From assembly GCF_002355635.1 (NCBI RefSeq), contig NZ_AP017558.1, forward strand, positions 434,001 through 498,000: a stretch of DNA of 64,000 nucleotides, written 5' to 3'. This DNA is from Halopenitus persicus (GTDB lineage Archaea > Halobacteriota > Halobacteria > Halobacteriales > Haloferacaceae). Of the stretch, positions 42,506 through 51,636 are shown piece by piece. How positions within the stretch are numbered: the stretch's first letter is position 1; every line of letters begins with the position of its first letter. The notes beneath the pieces are model-generated. The model was not told the DNA's origin. It saw only the letters and a list, made by a program, of their open reading frames with translations, and made no database searches. Both the position numbers and the translations under genes were made by a program.

Positions 42506-44020
42506 ATGGACCTGTTCTGGCACCGACGCGACCTCCGTGTCACGGACAACGTCGGCCTGTCGGCGGCCGCCGACCGTGGGCCGGTCGTTCCGTGTTTCGT
42601 CCTCGACGACGCCGTTCTCGAGCACGCCGGCCCGCCCCGCGTCCGGTACCTGCTCGGGTCCCTCGCGGAGCTCCGGGATGCCTACCGGGAGCGCGGGAGC
42701 GACCTGATCGTCGGCCACGGCGACCCGGCCGAGATCCTCCCGCGGCTCGCGAACGCGGTCGACGCCGATCGGGTCGTCTGGAACCGCGGCTACTCCGGGT
42801 TGGCGCGCGAGCGCGACGCCCGGGTCGAGGAATCGATCGCGGAGTCGGGCGGAACCGAGTCGCTCGCCGTCGAGACGTATCACGACGCGGTCCTGCACGA
42901 CCCGGACTCGATCCGGACCAACAAGGGTGATCCCTACTCCGTGTTCACCTACTACTGGAAGAAGTGGCGCGATCGTGAGAAAGCGGCCCCGGAACCGGCA
43001 CCGTCCGCGGCCGACCTCCTCGACGCGGAGCGGCTGCAGGTGGTCGTCGACGACGTGGCGGCGGATCTCCGGGCGGACGACGCGACGATCGCCGCCGGAA
43101 CCCTTCCCACGATCACGGACCTCGGGTTCGCGGAGCCGGCGGCCGAGTCGATCCCCGCCGGCACCTCCGGCGCACGTGATCGGTTGTCGTCGTTCCGTGA
43201 GGAGGACGTCTTCCGCTACGAGACGCTCCGGGACGTGCCCGCAGCGTCGGTCACCTCCGGGCTCTCACAGGACCTCTCGTTCGGCACGATCGGTCCCCGC
43301 GAGGTGTACGCCGCCACCGAGGACGCGATGGCGCGCGCCGAGGCCGGCGACGCCGATGCGGCCGTCTCGGATCTGGAGGACGCCGACCCCGTCTCGAGCG
43401 TCACGGAGTTCCGGAGCCAGCTCGCCTGGCGGGAGTTCTACCTCCAGGTCCTGTTTCACAACCCGGAGACGGTCTCACGGAACTACAAAACGTACGAGAA
43501 CCCGATCGACTGGCGCGAGGACCCGGACGCGCTCGCCGCCTGGAAACGCGGCGAGACCGGGTACCCCATCGTCGACGCCGGGATGCGCCAGCTTCGTGCG
43601 GAGGCGTTTATGCACAACCGTGTCCGGATGATCGTCGCGTCGTTCCTCACGAAGGATCTGCTACTCGACTGGCGTGCGGGCTACGCTCACTTCCGCGAGC
43701 ACCTCCGGGACCACGACACCGCCAACGACGTCGGCGGGTGGCAGTGGGCCGCCTCCACCGGGACCGACGCGCAGCCCTACTTCCGGATCTTCAACCCGAT
43801 GACGCAGGGCGAACGCTACGACCCCGACGCCGAGTACGTCACGACGTACGTCCCCGAACTCCGGGGCGTCGACCCCGACCTGATCCATTCGTGGCACGAA
43901 CTCGACCCGGAGCGTCGCGGGTCGGTCGCCCCCGAGTACCCCGCGCCGATCGTCGACCACGCCGAGCGTCGCGAGGAAGCCCTAGCGACCTTCGAGGCGG
44001 CGCGGGGCGAGGACTCGTGA
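42506..44020 (+). CDS. phr: Deoxyribodipyrimidine (CPD) photolyase
   Basis: A 504-residue class-I photolyase/cryptochrome-family flavoprotein. The antenna domain starts LFWHRRDLRVTDNVGL. The FAD domain contains WREFYLQVLFHNPETVS, the signature TGYPIVDAGMRQLRAEAFMHNRVRMIVASFLTKDLLLDWR, and WQWAASTGTDAQPYFRIFNP. It splits cyclobutane dimers with blue light, important for sun-exposed halophiles. ATG at 42506 begins MDLFWHRRD as in orthologues. Divergent from the esterase and convergent with the HAD phosphatase. Confidence 0.95.
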   Translation: MDLFWHRRDLRVTDNVGLSAAADRGPVVPCFVLDDAVLEHAGPPRVRYLLGSLAELRDAYRERGSDLIVGHGDPAEILPRLANAVDADRVVWNRGYSGLARERDARVEESIAESGGTESLAVETYHDAVLHDPDSIRTNKGDPYSVFTYYWKKWRDREKAAPEPAPSAADLLDAERLQVVVDDVAADLRADDATIAAGTLPTITDLGFAEPAAESIPAGTSGARDRLSSFREEDVFRYETLRDVPAASVTSGLSQDLSFGTIGPREVYAATEDAMARAEAGDADAAVSDLEDADPVSSVTEFRSQLAWREFYLQVLFHNPETVSRNYKTYENPIDWREDPDALAAWKRGETGYPIVDAGMRQLRAEAFMHNRVRMIVASFLTKDLLLDWRAGYAHFREHLRDHDTANDVGGWQWAASTGTDAQPYFRIFNPMTQGERYDPDAEYVTTYVPELRGVDPDLIHSWHELDPERRGSVAPEYPAPIVDHAERREEALATFEAARGEDS

Positions 44021-44091
44021 CGAGCTCCGAACCCGGCAGTGGGCGAGGTCGATCCGCTGAATGGAGAGGGTCGGCCGACGCCGTCGTTTAA

Positions 44092-44134
44092 CGGTCTATT
44101 TAAAAAGTCTTTTTAAAAGGGAATTTAAAAACGT
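44092..44134. terminator. Candidate bidirectional terminator with TTTAAAA tracts
   Basis: Between the convergent photolyase and phosphatase genes lie ATTTAAAAAG, CTTTTTAAAAG and ATTTAAAAAC within 35 bases (44096-44132). Palindromic A/T tracts on both strands fit oligo-T termination for both genes. They are strikingly AT-rich in a GC-rich genome. Confidence 0.55.
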
Positions 44135-44147
44135 CGTCGAAACGCAG

Positions 44148-44825
44148 TCACCGGCCCGCGGCGATCAGCGCCTCGAGCACGTTCGCGGTGCCGTCCATAT
44201 ACGCGTCCGCGAGCACCGTGTCGGCCGCCTCGCGCGCGGCGTCGTCCGCGTTGGCCACGGCGTACGACTCGCCGGCGACCGCGAACGTCGAGGCGTCGTT
44301 CTCGCTGTCGCCGACCGCGACGAACGCGTCGGGGTCGTACTCCAGGATCGAGCAGAGTTCCTCGAAGGCCTCGCCCTTCGAGACGTCCGGCGAGGTGACG
44401 TGATAGGCGTAGCCCGTGTCGACGACGGTCTGACCGTGCTCGACCGCAATGGTTCGGAGGAGTTCCTCGTCGGCGTCCATCGAGATCGCGACCTCGGTCT
44501 CGCGCCACCGGTTGACCGTCGTCCGGCCGCCCCAGCCCAGGTCGCCGCCGCGCTCGACGAACTCCTCGGCGACCGCCCAGCAGGCGTCCGGATCGCCGGT
44601 GAACCGGGTTTCGCCGTCGGCGTAGACGACGCCGCCGTTCTCCGCGATCACGTGTTCGGGCAGCCCCAGAAAGTGGGCGAGCGCGACCGGATACGGGAAC
44701 GCCTTCCCGGTCGCGAACACGACCGGCGCCTCCCAGCTCGGCAGCAGCTCGAAGGCACGGGGGTCGATCCGGTGATCGGCGGTGGTCAGCGTCCCGTCAA
44801 TGTCGAGGACGAGCGGCGGCACCAT
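44148..44825 (-). CDS. HAD-family phosphatase (archaeal phosphoglycolate phosphatase type)
   Basis: A 225-residue HAD hydrolase with a type-IIB cap. Motif I is LVLDIDGTLTTAD, motif II is FATGKAF, and the GDSENDASTFAVAG box gives the Mg-binding acidic residues. VSKGEAFEELCSIL holds the conserved lysine. This pattern matches archaeal phosphoglycolate phosphatases (TA0175-like). It recycles 2-phosphoglycolate from DNA repair or metabolism, or has a related sugar-phosphate role. ATG at 44825 directly precedes motif I, as expected; 31 bases separate it from the stop of the UbiA-lycopene cyclase gene on the same strand. Confidence 0.85.
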   Translation of the reverse strand: MVPPLVLDIDGTLTTADHRIDPRAFELLPSWEAPVVFATGKAFPYPVALAHFLGLPEHVIAENGGVVYADGETRFTGDPDACWAVAEEFVERGGDLGWGGRTTVNRWRETEVAISMDADEELLRTIAVEHGQTVVDTGYAYHVTSPDVSKGEAFEELCSILEYDPDAFVAVGDSENDASTFAVAGESYAVANADDAAREAADTVLADAYMDGTANVLEALIAAGR

Positions 44826-44856
44826 ACCGACACCCCGAGCGCGCGGGACAACGACC

Positions 44857-46155
44857 TTACGATCCGGCACCGCCGTCGGACGGCCCGTCCCTCGCCGCCG
44901 ATCCGGGTTCGGCTTCCGCATCGGAGCCGGTTTCGACCCCCGCTTCAGCACCCATTGGTCCGTGCATCGACCGGATCGTCTCGTGGACGCCGAGGACGAA
45001 CGCGGGGACGACGATCATGAAGACGTGCTCCTCGATCGGGATCCCGAACAGGTCGTAACCGGTCCGGGTCACGATCGCGAAGACGCCGACCTCGAGGGTG
45101 TACCAGTCCCAGACGTACGCGACCGGATAGATCACGGCGATCGTGGCTCCCGCTCGCCGCAGAGCGTTCACCCGGTATAAGAGCACGAAGGCCACCGTCC
45201 CGAAGACGGCCTCGGTGGCCAGATACGTTGCCGGTCCGAGCGCCGTGACGTCCGGCAGGCCGACCGGATCCAGGGGGCGGTACCACGTCGCGACCACCAA
45301 CAGCGCGAGGAAGAGGTACGTCCCGCGGATCAGCAGCATCGTCGCCAGATCCGACGGCGCCCGGTAGGCGACGACCGCGACGGTCGCGAAGACCGCTACG
45401 GCGGCGGGCGCGGACGCGGAAAAGACGCCGGAGACGGTCCCCCACAGGACCATCGTTCCGCCGAGCGCGAAGAGTCCGTAGGCGATCTGACGGGCTCGTG
45501 CCGGGCCGACGAGGACCGCGACGGTCCGCTTGTCGATGCTGGCGTCGTAGTCGTGGTCGGACTCGTCGTCGACGACCTTCACGCCGGTGAGAACGACCAG
45601 GAAGACGGCCGCGAACGCGAGGATCGTCGGCGGCGCACCGGCTCCCTCGATGCCGACGGGCACGGTGCTCGCGGCGGTGCCGGCCTGAACGACGGAGCCG
45701 CCGACCATCGCGACCGCGATCCCGGTCGGATAGCCCATCGTCGCGCCGATCGGCGTGGTGTCGAGCTGCGGCGCGTGCAGGTAGCCGATGATCCACATCG
45801 GCAGGGTGAGCGCGGCCGCTACCGGGCCGGCGAGGATCCAGACGCCGACCAGACAGCCGAGAAACCCCAGGCTCGCTCCGAGGAGGGCGATCCGACAGCC
45901 GCCCGCGGTCATCGGATGGTCGTCGTCCTCGCCGCGCAGGTGGAAGTCGACGTAGCCGTCCTTCACGTGGGCGGTGTACACGGCGAAGAAGGCGGCGAGC
46001 GCGTGGACGGCGCCGGCCGGGATCGACGGCGCGCCGGCGACGATCGCACCGAACCACGAGGCCGCGATCGGCGGCAGCATGAAGACGGGGTGGACCTGGG
46101 AGGCGAGTGCCCCGACGTCGGCCCGGAGCCCGGTCGCCGTTCTGGCGAAGACCAT
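44857..46155 (-). CDS. UbiA-type prenyltransferase fused to lycopene-cyclase domain
   Basis: A 432-residue integral membrane protein with two parts. Residues ~15-290 are UbiA-like: first Asp motif HVKDGYVDFHLRGEDDDHP (Asp66, Asp70) and second motif VVDDESDHDYDASIDKRTVAV (Asp196-Asp204), with about eight helices. Residues ~305-395 match the heterodimeric-type lycopene cyclase domain: YPVAYVWDWYTLEVGVFAIV (Trp349-Asp-Trp) and FGIPIEEHVFMIV (Pro-Ile-Glu-Glu 373-376). UbiA relatives add prenyl units to lycopene in bacterioruberin synthesis; the cyclase domain closes carotene end rings. One chain carrying both suggests chain elongation plus cyclisation of a carotenoid. The C-terminus is an acidic tail. 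Leaderless start at 46155, with a TATA candidate near 46183. Confidence 0.8.
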   Translation of the reverse strand: MVFARTATGLRADVGALASQVHPVFMLPPIAASWFGAIVAGAPSIPAGAVHALAAFFAVYTAHVKDGYVDFHLRGEDDDHPMTAGGCRIALLGASLGFLGCLVGVWILAGPVAAALTLPMWIIGYLHAPQLDTTPIGATMGYPTGIAVAMVGGSVVQAGTAASTVPVGIEGAGAPPTILAFAAVFLVVLTGVKVVDDESDHDYDASIDKRTVAVLVGPARARQIAYGLFALGGTMVLWGTVSGVFSASAPAAVAVFATVAVVAYRAPSDLATMLLIRGTYLFLALLVVATWYRPLDPVGLPDVTALGPATYLATEAVFGTVAFVLLYRVNALRRAGATIAVIYPVAYVWDWYTLEVGVFAIVTRTGYDLFGIPIEEHVFMIVVPAFVLGVHETIRSMHGPMGAEAGVETGSDAEAEPGSAARDGPSDGGAGS

Positions 46156-46197
46156 ATGCGTGTTACCACGTGACACTCGACCTTAGTGTTTGTCGGC

Positions 46198-46306
46198 GAC
46201 CGTCTCGGTCGAGCCCCGTCAGCGGAACGGACCGTCTCGGTCGAGCCCCGTCAGCGAAACGGACCGTCTCGGTCGAGCCCCGTCAGCGAAACGGACCGTC
46301 TCGGTC
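46198..46306. repeat. 32-bp tandem repeat, three units plus partial
   Basis: Units start at 46198, 46230 and 46262 with GACCGTCTCGGTCGAGCCCC followed by GTCAGCG(A/G)AAC(G). A fourth partial unit (13 bases) starts at 46294. The array sits in the divergent gap between the UbiA fusion and the bactofilin-like gene. GACCG(T/A)...CGGTC pairs give each unit a small palindrome. Confidence 0.9.
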
Positions 46307-46385
46307 ATGGCCAACACCGCCGCCGCGTCAGCCGATCGTCGGACGCCCCGGTCAACTTATACCGTCGCGCGGTCTGTGACCGGAC

Positions 46386-47231
46386 GTGTCACTGGGACCG
46401 GACCCGCTCGACGAGCTCGCCGTCCCGGACGGAACGACGGTCGAGGAGCACGACGTCGTGACTGACGGGGACGCTTTGATCGGCGGGCAGGCGACCGTGG
46501 AGCTCGGGATCCGCGGCCGGACCGTTGCGGCCGGCGAGCGCGTGACCGTCGACGGGGACATCGAGGCCGCCGGCGACTGCCGGCTCGATATGCTCTGTTC
46601 GGTCGACGGCAACGTGCTGGTCGGCGAGGACGCCTATCTCGGCGAGCGCGTGCACGTCGCCGGCCGGCTGATGGTCTCCGGCGACCTTGACATCGGCGAC
46701 GACGTCGAGGTCGACGAGGGGTTCGACGCGAACGGCTGGATCGTCGTCCGCAACCCGGTTCCCACGATCGTCTTCTACTTCATCGTCCTCTCCCAGCTGC
46801 TGCGGGCCGGCGATCGGGAGGCGGCCGACGAACTCGCGGCCGCGCTCGCCGACGACGAGGACGTCGAGGACCCGTTGATCATCCCCCGCGGCGCCACCGT
46901 TTCCGACGACGCCTGGCGCGTCTCGACGCCGGCGACGATCGGCGACGACTGCCGGCTCCACGGCAACGTTCGGGCGGAGTCCATCACGGTCGGGACCGGG
47001 AACACGGTCTTCGGGTCGCTTCGCGCCCGCGAGGACGTCTCCGTCGGCGCCGGCACGGCGATCCACGGGGACGTGACGACCCGCGGCGGAACGGCAACGA
47101 TCGCGGCCGGCGCCCACGTCCGCGGCGACGTCTCGGCGCGGGACATCGACGTCCACGAGGACGCGACCGTCGACGGTGCGCTCCGCGCTCGCGGGGAGCT
47201 CACGCTCCGCCGATCGGCGGATGATTTATAA
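46386..47231 (+). CDS. Bactofilin-like polymer-forming protein
   Basis: A 281-residue protein made of two beta-helix blocks. The first (~30-110; GGQATVELGIRGRTVAAGERVTVDGDIEAAGDCRL) and second (~185-275; ATIGDDCRLHGNVRAESITVGTGNTVFGSL) have the Gly-x-hydrophobic periodicity of bactofilins. They are separated by a helical linker (VPTIVFYFIVLSQLLRAGDREAADELAAAL). Bactofilins form cytoplasmic filaments shaping cells; the tandem duplication is not unusual in haloarchaea. The GTG at 46386 is a leaderless start, with TATA-like CTTATACC (46355-46362) ~27 bases upstream. It stands alone and unlinked to cell-shape genes. Confidence 0.7.
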   Translation: MSLGPDPLDELAVPDGTTVEEHDVVTDGDALIGGQATVELGIRGRTVAAGERVTVDGDIEAAGDCRLDMLCSVDGNVLVGEDAYLGERVHVAGRLMVSGDLDIGDDVEVDEGFDANGWIVVRNPVPTIVFYFIVLSQLLRAGDREAADELAAALADDEDVEDPLIIPRGATVSDDAWRVSTPATIGDDCRLHGNVRAESITVGTGNTVFGSLRAREDVSVGAGTAIHGDVTTRGGTATIAAGAHVRGDVSARDIDVHEDATVDGALRARGELTLRRSADDL

Positions 47232-47255
47232 TCCCTGCCCGAGCCGTTTCGGGGT

Positions 47256-47630
47256 ATGTGCGGTGGGACGCGCTCGACGTACTGGGAGACGGTCGCCGAC
47301 GTCGTCGAGCGTGCCCGCCGTCGCCACGAGCGGTTCGACCCCGCGGGCGACGACCCCACGACCGCGATCGACGAGGGCATCCGGCCGATCGTCGCGGTGT
47401 ATGCCCGTGCTCGCCGGGACGGCGTTGCGCTGTCGGCGGTCGAGCGGTCGCTGCTCGAGGGCGTGTTGAACGACTGGCTCGCCGCCTACGCCGGCTGTGT
47501 GGGCCGGACGATCGAGAACTCCTACTCGATTCACGAGGTCGCGCGAACCTGTCGGGACTACGGAACGGTCGTCGACGCCGTCGAAGCGATCGTCGCGCCG
47601 CGGGGAGACCACACGTCGTCGGGGCCGTGA
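47256..47630 (+). CDS. Conserved haloarchaeal hypothetical protein
   Basis: A 124-residue helical protein beginning MCGGTRSTYWETVADVVERARRRHERFDP. It has no transmembrane segment and three scattered cysteines (Cys2, Cys81, Cys98) without a zinc-finger pattern. The TATA candidate GATTTATAATC (47223-47233) is about 27 bases before ATG 47256, supporting a real leaderless gene. From memory, similar ~115-residue proteins with TTAIDEGIRPIV occur in related genomes. Function unknown. It follows the bactofilin gene by 24 bases, so the TATA box overlaps that gene's stop codon. Confidence 0.55.
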   Translation: MCGGTRSTYWETVADVVERARRRHERFDPAGDDPTTAIDEGIRPIVAVYARARRDGVALSAVERSLLEGVLNDWLAAYAGCVGRTIENSYSIHEVARTCRDYGTVVDAVEAIVAPRGDHTSSGP

Positions 47631-47732
47631 TACCACACGTCGTCGGGGCCGTGATCGATGTCCTCGCGTTCTCGACCACGGTCCGTCGCAAGGGGGAGTT
47701 TTTACACGGTCCCTCCCGTATCGTCGATCGAG

Positions 47733-48164
47733 ATGTACGATCAGATCCTGGTTCCGACCGACGGCAGCCCGGCAGCCACCGCGGCGATCGACCACGCGAT
47801 CGACCTCGCGAAGCGATACGACGCGCGGATCCACGCGCTGTACGTCGTCGACGGGTCGGCCTATTCGACGCTGGAGGCCGGCTCGGAGATCGTCCTCGAG
47901 GCCCTGGAATCGGAGGGGGCCGAAGCGACCGAACGCGTCGCCGAGGCGGCCACCGAGGCCGGCGTCGACTCGGTCACCAGCGTCGTCAACGGGACCGCGT
48001 ACCGGACGATCACCGAATACGTCGACGACAACGGGATCGATCTGATCGTGATGGGGACCCACGGCCGCCAGGGAATCGACCGATACCTCCTCGGATCGGT
48101 GACCGAGCGCGTGGTTCGCACGGCCGAGGTGCCCGTTTTGACGGTCCACAAGGACGAGGATTGA
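47733..48164 (+). CDS. Universal stress protein (UspA family)
   Basis: A 143-residue single-domain Usp. It shows YDQILVPTDGSPAATAAIDHAI and the ATP-binding GTHGRQGIDRYLLGSVTERVVR motif with a GHGRxG-type loop. It probably binds ATP and dimerises; Usp proteins are numerous in haloarchaea and act in stress adaptation. ATG at 47733 is supported by TATA-like AGTTTTTACAC (47697-47707). A 24-bp duplication (CCACACGTCGTCGGGGCCGTGA, about 47610-47631 and 47633-47654) lies upstream, at the end of the preceding gene. Confidence 0.9.
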   Translation: MYDQILVPTDGSPAATAAIDHAIDLAKRYDARIHALYVVDGSAYSTLEAGSEIVLEALESEGAEATERVAEAATEAGVDSVTSVVNGTAYRTITEYVDDNGIDLIVMGTHGRQGIDRYLLGSVTERVVRTAEVPVLTVHKDED

Positions 48165-48244
48165 GACCGGTCGAAGCGATCCCCCGAACGCGACGAATGC
48201 CACCGATCACAAGACAGTAGTCACCGCCGTCACATACCCGGGGT

Positions 48245-50389
48245 ATGCGCGACTGGCTCACCCACCGCGTCGCCGCCGCGCCGGACGCGACCGCACTCGT
48301 GCGGGCGGCCGACGGCGAGGCGTGGACGTACGCGGACCTCGACCGGCTCGTCGAGGAAACCGCGGGCCGACTGGCCTCTCGGGGGGTCGATTCAGGGACG
48401 CACCTCGGCGTCCACCTCTCGCCACGGGTCGGCTACGTCGGCCTCGTTCACGCCGCGATGCGGCTCGGGGCGACGCTCGTTCCGATCGGACACCAGCTTA
48501 CCCCGCGCGAGATCGGCGTCCGTCTCGATCGGGCGGACGTCGACGTGCTGGTCTGCGATGCCGAAACGCAGTCGACCGCGGTGGCGGGGGCGGCGGGAAC
48601 CGGGATACCGATCCTCTCGGTGGACGCGCCGACCCCTCCGGACGCCACGGACGAGTCGTCAGGATCGGACGCCTCGGAACAGTCAGGTTCGACCGATTCG
48701 ACCGATTCGACCGATTCGACCGATTCGACCGATTCGACCGCCTCGAACGGACTCGAGGATTTAAATACCCCGACCGACCCCGAGGATTCGGACGTCGTCA
48801 CCGCCCTCCACGACGCCGATCCGGAACCGGTCACGACCTCGACGTGGGACCTCGAGGAGCGGCTCTGCGTGCTCTTCACCTCCGGAACGAGCGGCCGGCC
48901 GAAGGCGGTGGAGATCACCGCCGGCAACGTCCTCTTCTCGGCGATCGCCTCCGCGTTCCGGCTCGGCGTTCACCCCGACGACCGGTGGCTCGTGACGCTG
49001 CCGCTGCATCACGCCGGCGGCCTCTCGCCCATCTACCGGTCGGCCCTCACCGGGACGACCATCGTGTTGCGTGAGGACTTCGATCCGGGCGAGGCCGCCG
49101 ACGACATCGACCGCTACGACGTCACCGGCGTCTCGCTCGTCCCGACGATGCTTACCCGAATGCTCGACCGCCGCGGGACGCTGTCGGACTCGCTGCGGAC
49201 GGTCCTGCTCGGCGGTGCCCCCGCCTCGGAGCGCCTGATCGAGCGGTGTGAAAACTACTCGGTCCCGGTGTATCCGACCTACGGGATGACCGAGACCGCC
49301 TCCCAGATCGCGACCGCGACGCCCGCGGAGGCCTTCAAAAACCCCGAGACCGTGGGTCGGCCGATCTTCTGGACGGAACTCACGGTCATCGGCGATGACG
49401 GCGATCCGGTCGAACGCGGCGAGACCGGCGAGCTCGTCGTCGCCGGCCCGACCGTTTCGCCGGGCTATTACGGCGATCCGGAGGCGACCGCGGCCGCGAC
49501 CGGCGACCACGGCCTTCACACCGGCGACGTCGGTCGGATCGACGAGGACGGTCGCGTTCACGTGATCAACAGGCTCGACGACCGGATCGTCACCGGCGGG
49601 GAGAACGTCGACCCCGGCGAGGTCGCCGGCATCCTCGCCGACCACGAGGCCGTGCGCGAGGTGGCCGTGCTCGGGCTGCCCGACGAGACGTGGGGCGAGC
49701 GCGTCGGCACGCTGATCGTCCCCGCAGATCAACCCGGCCCGGCGGAGGACTCGTCGAACGGCGAAGGTGGCGGGGGCTCATCCGACGCGTCCGACGAGCC
49801 CGACGCTGATGCGTCGATCGATGCGACGGCCGACGCGGGGATGGACGCGACCGACGCTGCCGACGATACCACCGATGTGACCGACTCGGACGCGACCGAA
49901 CCGAAGGCGACTCCCGGAACGGATGCGGAACGCGATCCCCCGATCGACGAGCGGGCCCTCCTCGAGTACGCCCGCGAGCGGCTTTCGGGGTTCAAGATCC
50001 CGCGGACGATCGCCTACGTCGAGGAGCTTCCGCGAACCGTCTCGGGAACCGTCGATCGAGAGGCGGCGCGCGACCGATTGATCGAGGACGGCGTCGATCC
50101 GTCGATCCCGGCGGCCGAGTTCGACCGCGCGGGATTCGAGCCGGCCGATCCCGAGCCGGTCGCCGATACGGAATCGGATGACGCCTCGGAATCGGATGAC
50201 GCCTCGGAATCGGATGACGCCTCGAAGTCGGACCCGAACGACGACTCGAAGTCGGACCCGAACGACGTCTCCGAATCGGAAGCGGGATCGGACGGTGCCG
50301 ATGGAACCGGTGATGGGTCCGGGGACGGAACGAACGGGACCGAAACCGGCGACGCCGACCCGGGCGGCGATGCCGGAGCCGACCGGTGA
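48245..50389 (+). CDS. menE: O-succinylbenzoate-CoA ligase (MenE-type AMP-ligase) with acidic insertions
   Basis: A 714-residue ANL-superfamily enzyme. AMP-binding motifs: LFTSGTSGRPKAVEIT (P-loop), YPTYGMTETASQIAT, and GYYGDPEATAAATGDHGLHTGDVGRIDEDGRVHVINRLDDRIVTGGENVDP. The catalytic lysine is in ELPRTVSGTVDR, where the canonical enzyme has Lys (here the region KIPRTIAYVEELPRTVSGTVDR, consistent with MenE). It is ~200 residues longer than usual owing to three acidic insertions: residues ~135-180 with a (STD)n repeat (9-bp DNA units, 48688-48741), residues ~500-560, and the C-terminal tail ~645-714 with DDASESD repeats (18-bp units, 50170-50223). It makes OSB-CoA for menaquinone. Confidence 0.85.
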   Translation: MRDWLTHRVAAAPDATALVRAADGEAWTYADLDRLVEETAGRLASRGVDSGTHLGVHLSPRVGYVGLVHAAMRLGATLVPIGHQLTPREIGVRLDRADVDVLVCDAETQSTAVAGAAGTGIPILSVDAPTPPDATDESSGSDASEQSGSTDSTDSTDSTDSTDSTASNGLEDLNTPTDPEDSDVVTALHDADPEPVTTSTWDLEERLCVLFTSGTSGRPKAVEITAGNVLFSAIASAFRLGVHPDDRWLVTLPLHHAGGLSPIYRSALTGTTIVLREDFDPGEAADDIDRYDVTGVSLVPTMLTRMLDRRGTLSDSLRTVLLGGAPASERLIERCENYSVPVYPTYGMTETASQIATATPAEAFKNPETVGRPIFWTELTVIGDDGDPVERGETGELVVAGPTVSPGYYGDPEATAAATGDHGLHTGDVGRIDEDGRVHVINRLDDRIVTGGENVDPGEVAGILADHEAVREVAVLGLPDETWGERVGTLIVPADQPGPAEDSSNGEGGGGSSDASDEPDADASIDATADAGMDATDAADDTTDVTDSDATEPKATPGTDAERDPPIDERALLEYARERLSGFKIPRTIAYVEELPRTVSGTVDREAARDRLIEDGVDPSIPAAEFDRAGFEPADPEPVADTESDDASESDDASESDDASKSDPNDDSKSDPNDVSESEAGSDGADGTGDGSGDGTNGTETGDADPGGDAGADR

Positions 50390-50404
50390 CCGAGGCGGCA
50401 GCGG

Positions 50405-51589
50405 TTACTCGTTGTCGGGACTGCTCGGGTGGTAATCGGTGTCGTACTCGCCGGGGCGATCGTCGATCCGGTCGGGATTGATCCGGCCGCCGAGCAGCAT
50501 AAAGTCGAGGACGGTGACGTAGAGCATCGCCTCGACCACGGGGACGGCACGCGGCGGGAGGACGGGGTCGTGGCGGCCGACGACCTGGATCTCCTTCTCC
50601 TCGCCGGTCTCCCAGTCGGCGGTGCGCTGTTTTTTCGGGATGGAGGTCGGCGCGTGCCAGGTCACCTCGCCGTAGATCGGCTCGCCGGTCGTGATTCCGC
50701 CCTGGAGACCGCCGTGGTCGTTGCCGACCGGAACCGGATCGCCAGGCTCGCTGACCGTCTCCGGGTGGTCGCCCTCGTCGAATTCCCAATCCTCGTTGCG
50801 CTCCTTGCCGGTCACCTCGACCGCGTCGGTTCCGAGTCCGAACTCGAAGGCCGTCGTCGCGGGGATCGACATCATCGCCTGCCCCAGCCGGGACGGAACG
50901 CCGTCGAATCGAGGGGCTCCCAGTCCGCGAGGGACCCCGCGGGCCTCGAAGTAGATCGACCCGCCGATCGAGTCGCCCTCCTCCTGGTATTCCTCGATGC
51001 GTTCCTGCATCCGGTCGGCGGTCTCGGGGTCCGCACACCGGACGTCGTTCTCCTCGGACCGCTCGAGGATCTGCTCGAAGGAGACTGCTGGAGCCTCGAT
51101 GTCGTCGATCCGGTTGACGTGGGCCTTGATCTCGACGTCGTGGTCGGAGGCGTCGAGGATCGCCTTCGCGACCGCGCCCGCCGCCACCCAGTTCACCGTC
51201 TCCCGGGCCGAGGAGCGACCGCCGCCGCCCCAGTTGCGCGTTCCGAACTTCGCCGAGTAGGTGTAGTCGCCGTGTGAGGGACGCGGTGCGGTGACGTACG
51301 GCTCGTATTTCCCCGAGCGCGCGTCCTTGTTCTGGATCACCATTCCGATCGGCGTCCCCGTGGTGTAGCCGTCCTGGACGCCGGAGTTGATCGTCACCTC
51401 GTCGGGTTCCCCTCGGGAGGTGGTGATCATCGACTGGCCGGGCTTGCGCCGGTCGAGGTCGCGCTGGATCAGGTCCTCGTCGAGCTCGACGCCGGCGGGG
51501 CAGCCCGAGACCGTGACGCCCATCGCCTCGCCGTGACTCTCGCCGTAGGTGGTCACCTGGAAGAGGCGACCGAACCGGTTGCCGTTCAT
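50405..51589 (-). CDS. aroC: Chorismate synthase
   Basis: A 394-residue enzyme converting EPSP to chorismate with reduced FMN. It has FQVTTYGESHGEAMGVTVSGCPAG, DLDRRKPGQSMITTSRGEPDEV, RPSHGDYTYSAKFGTRNWGGGGRSSARET, and VPVGNDHGGLQGGITTGEPI. The ending includes LPPRAVPVVEAMLYVTVLDFMLL. Start 51589 is preferred because the TATA candidate ACGTATATATGCC (minus, 51610-51622) is ~27 bases upstream, making the transcript leaderless; the longer frame extends into repeat DNA. Convergent with menE (15 bases apart). Confidence 0.96.
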   Translation of the reverse strand: MNGNRFGRLFQVTTYGESHGEAMGVTVSGCPAGVELDEDLIQRDLDRRKPGQSMITTSRGEPDEVTINSGVQDGYTTGTPIGMVIQNKDARSGKYEPYVTAPRPSHGDYTYSAKFGTRNWGGGGRSSARETVNWVAAGAVAKAILDASDHDVEIKAHVNRIDDIEAPAVSFEQILERSEENDVRCADPETADRMQERIEEYQEEGDSIGGSIYFEARGVPRGLGAPRFDGVPSRLGQAMMSIPATTAFEFGLGTDAVEVTGKERNEDWEFDEGDHPETVSEPGDPVPVGNDHGGLQGGITTGEPIYGEVTWHAPTSIPKKQRTADWETGEEKEIQVVGRHDPVLPPRAVPVVEAMLYVTVLDFMLLGGRINPDRIDDRPGEYDTDYHPSSPDNE

Positions 51590-51636
51590 TACGCACACGT
51601 GTGGCTCGGGGGCATATATACGTTGTATCTCGGCAT

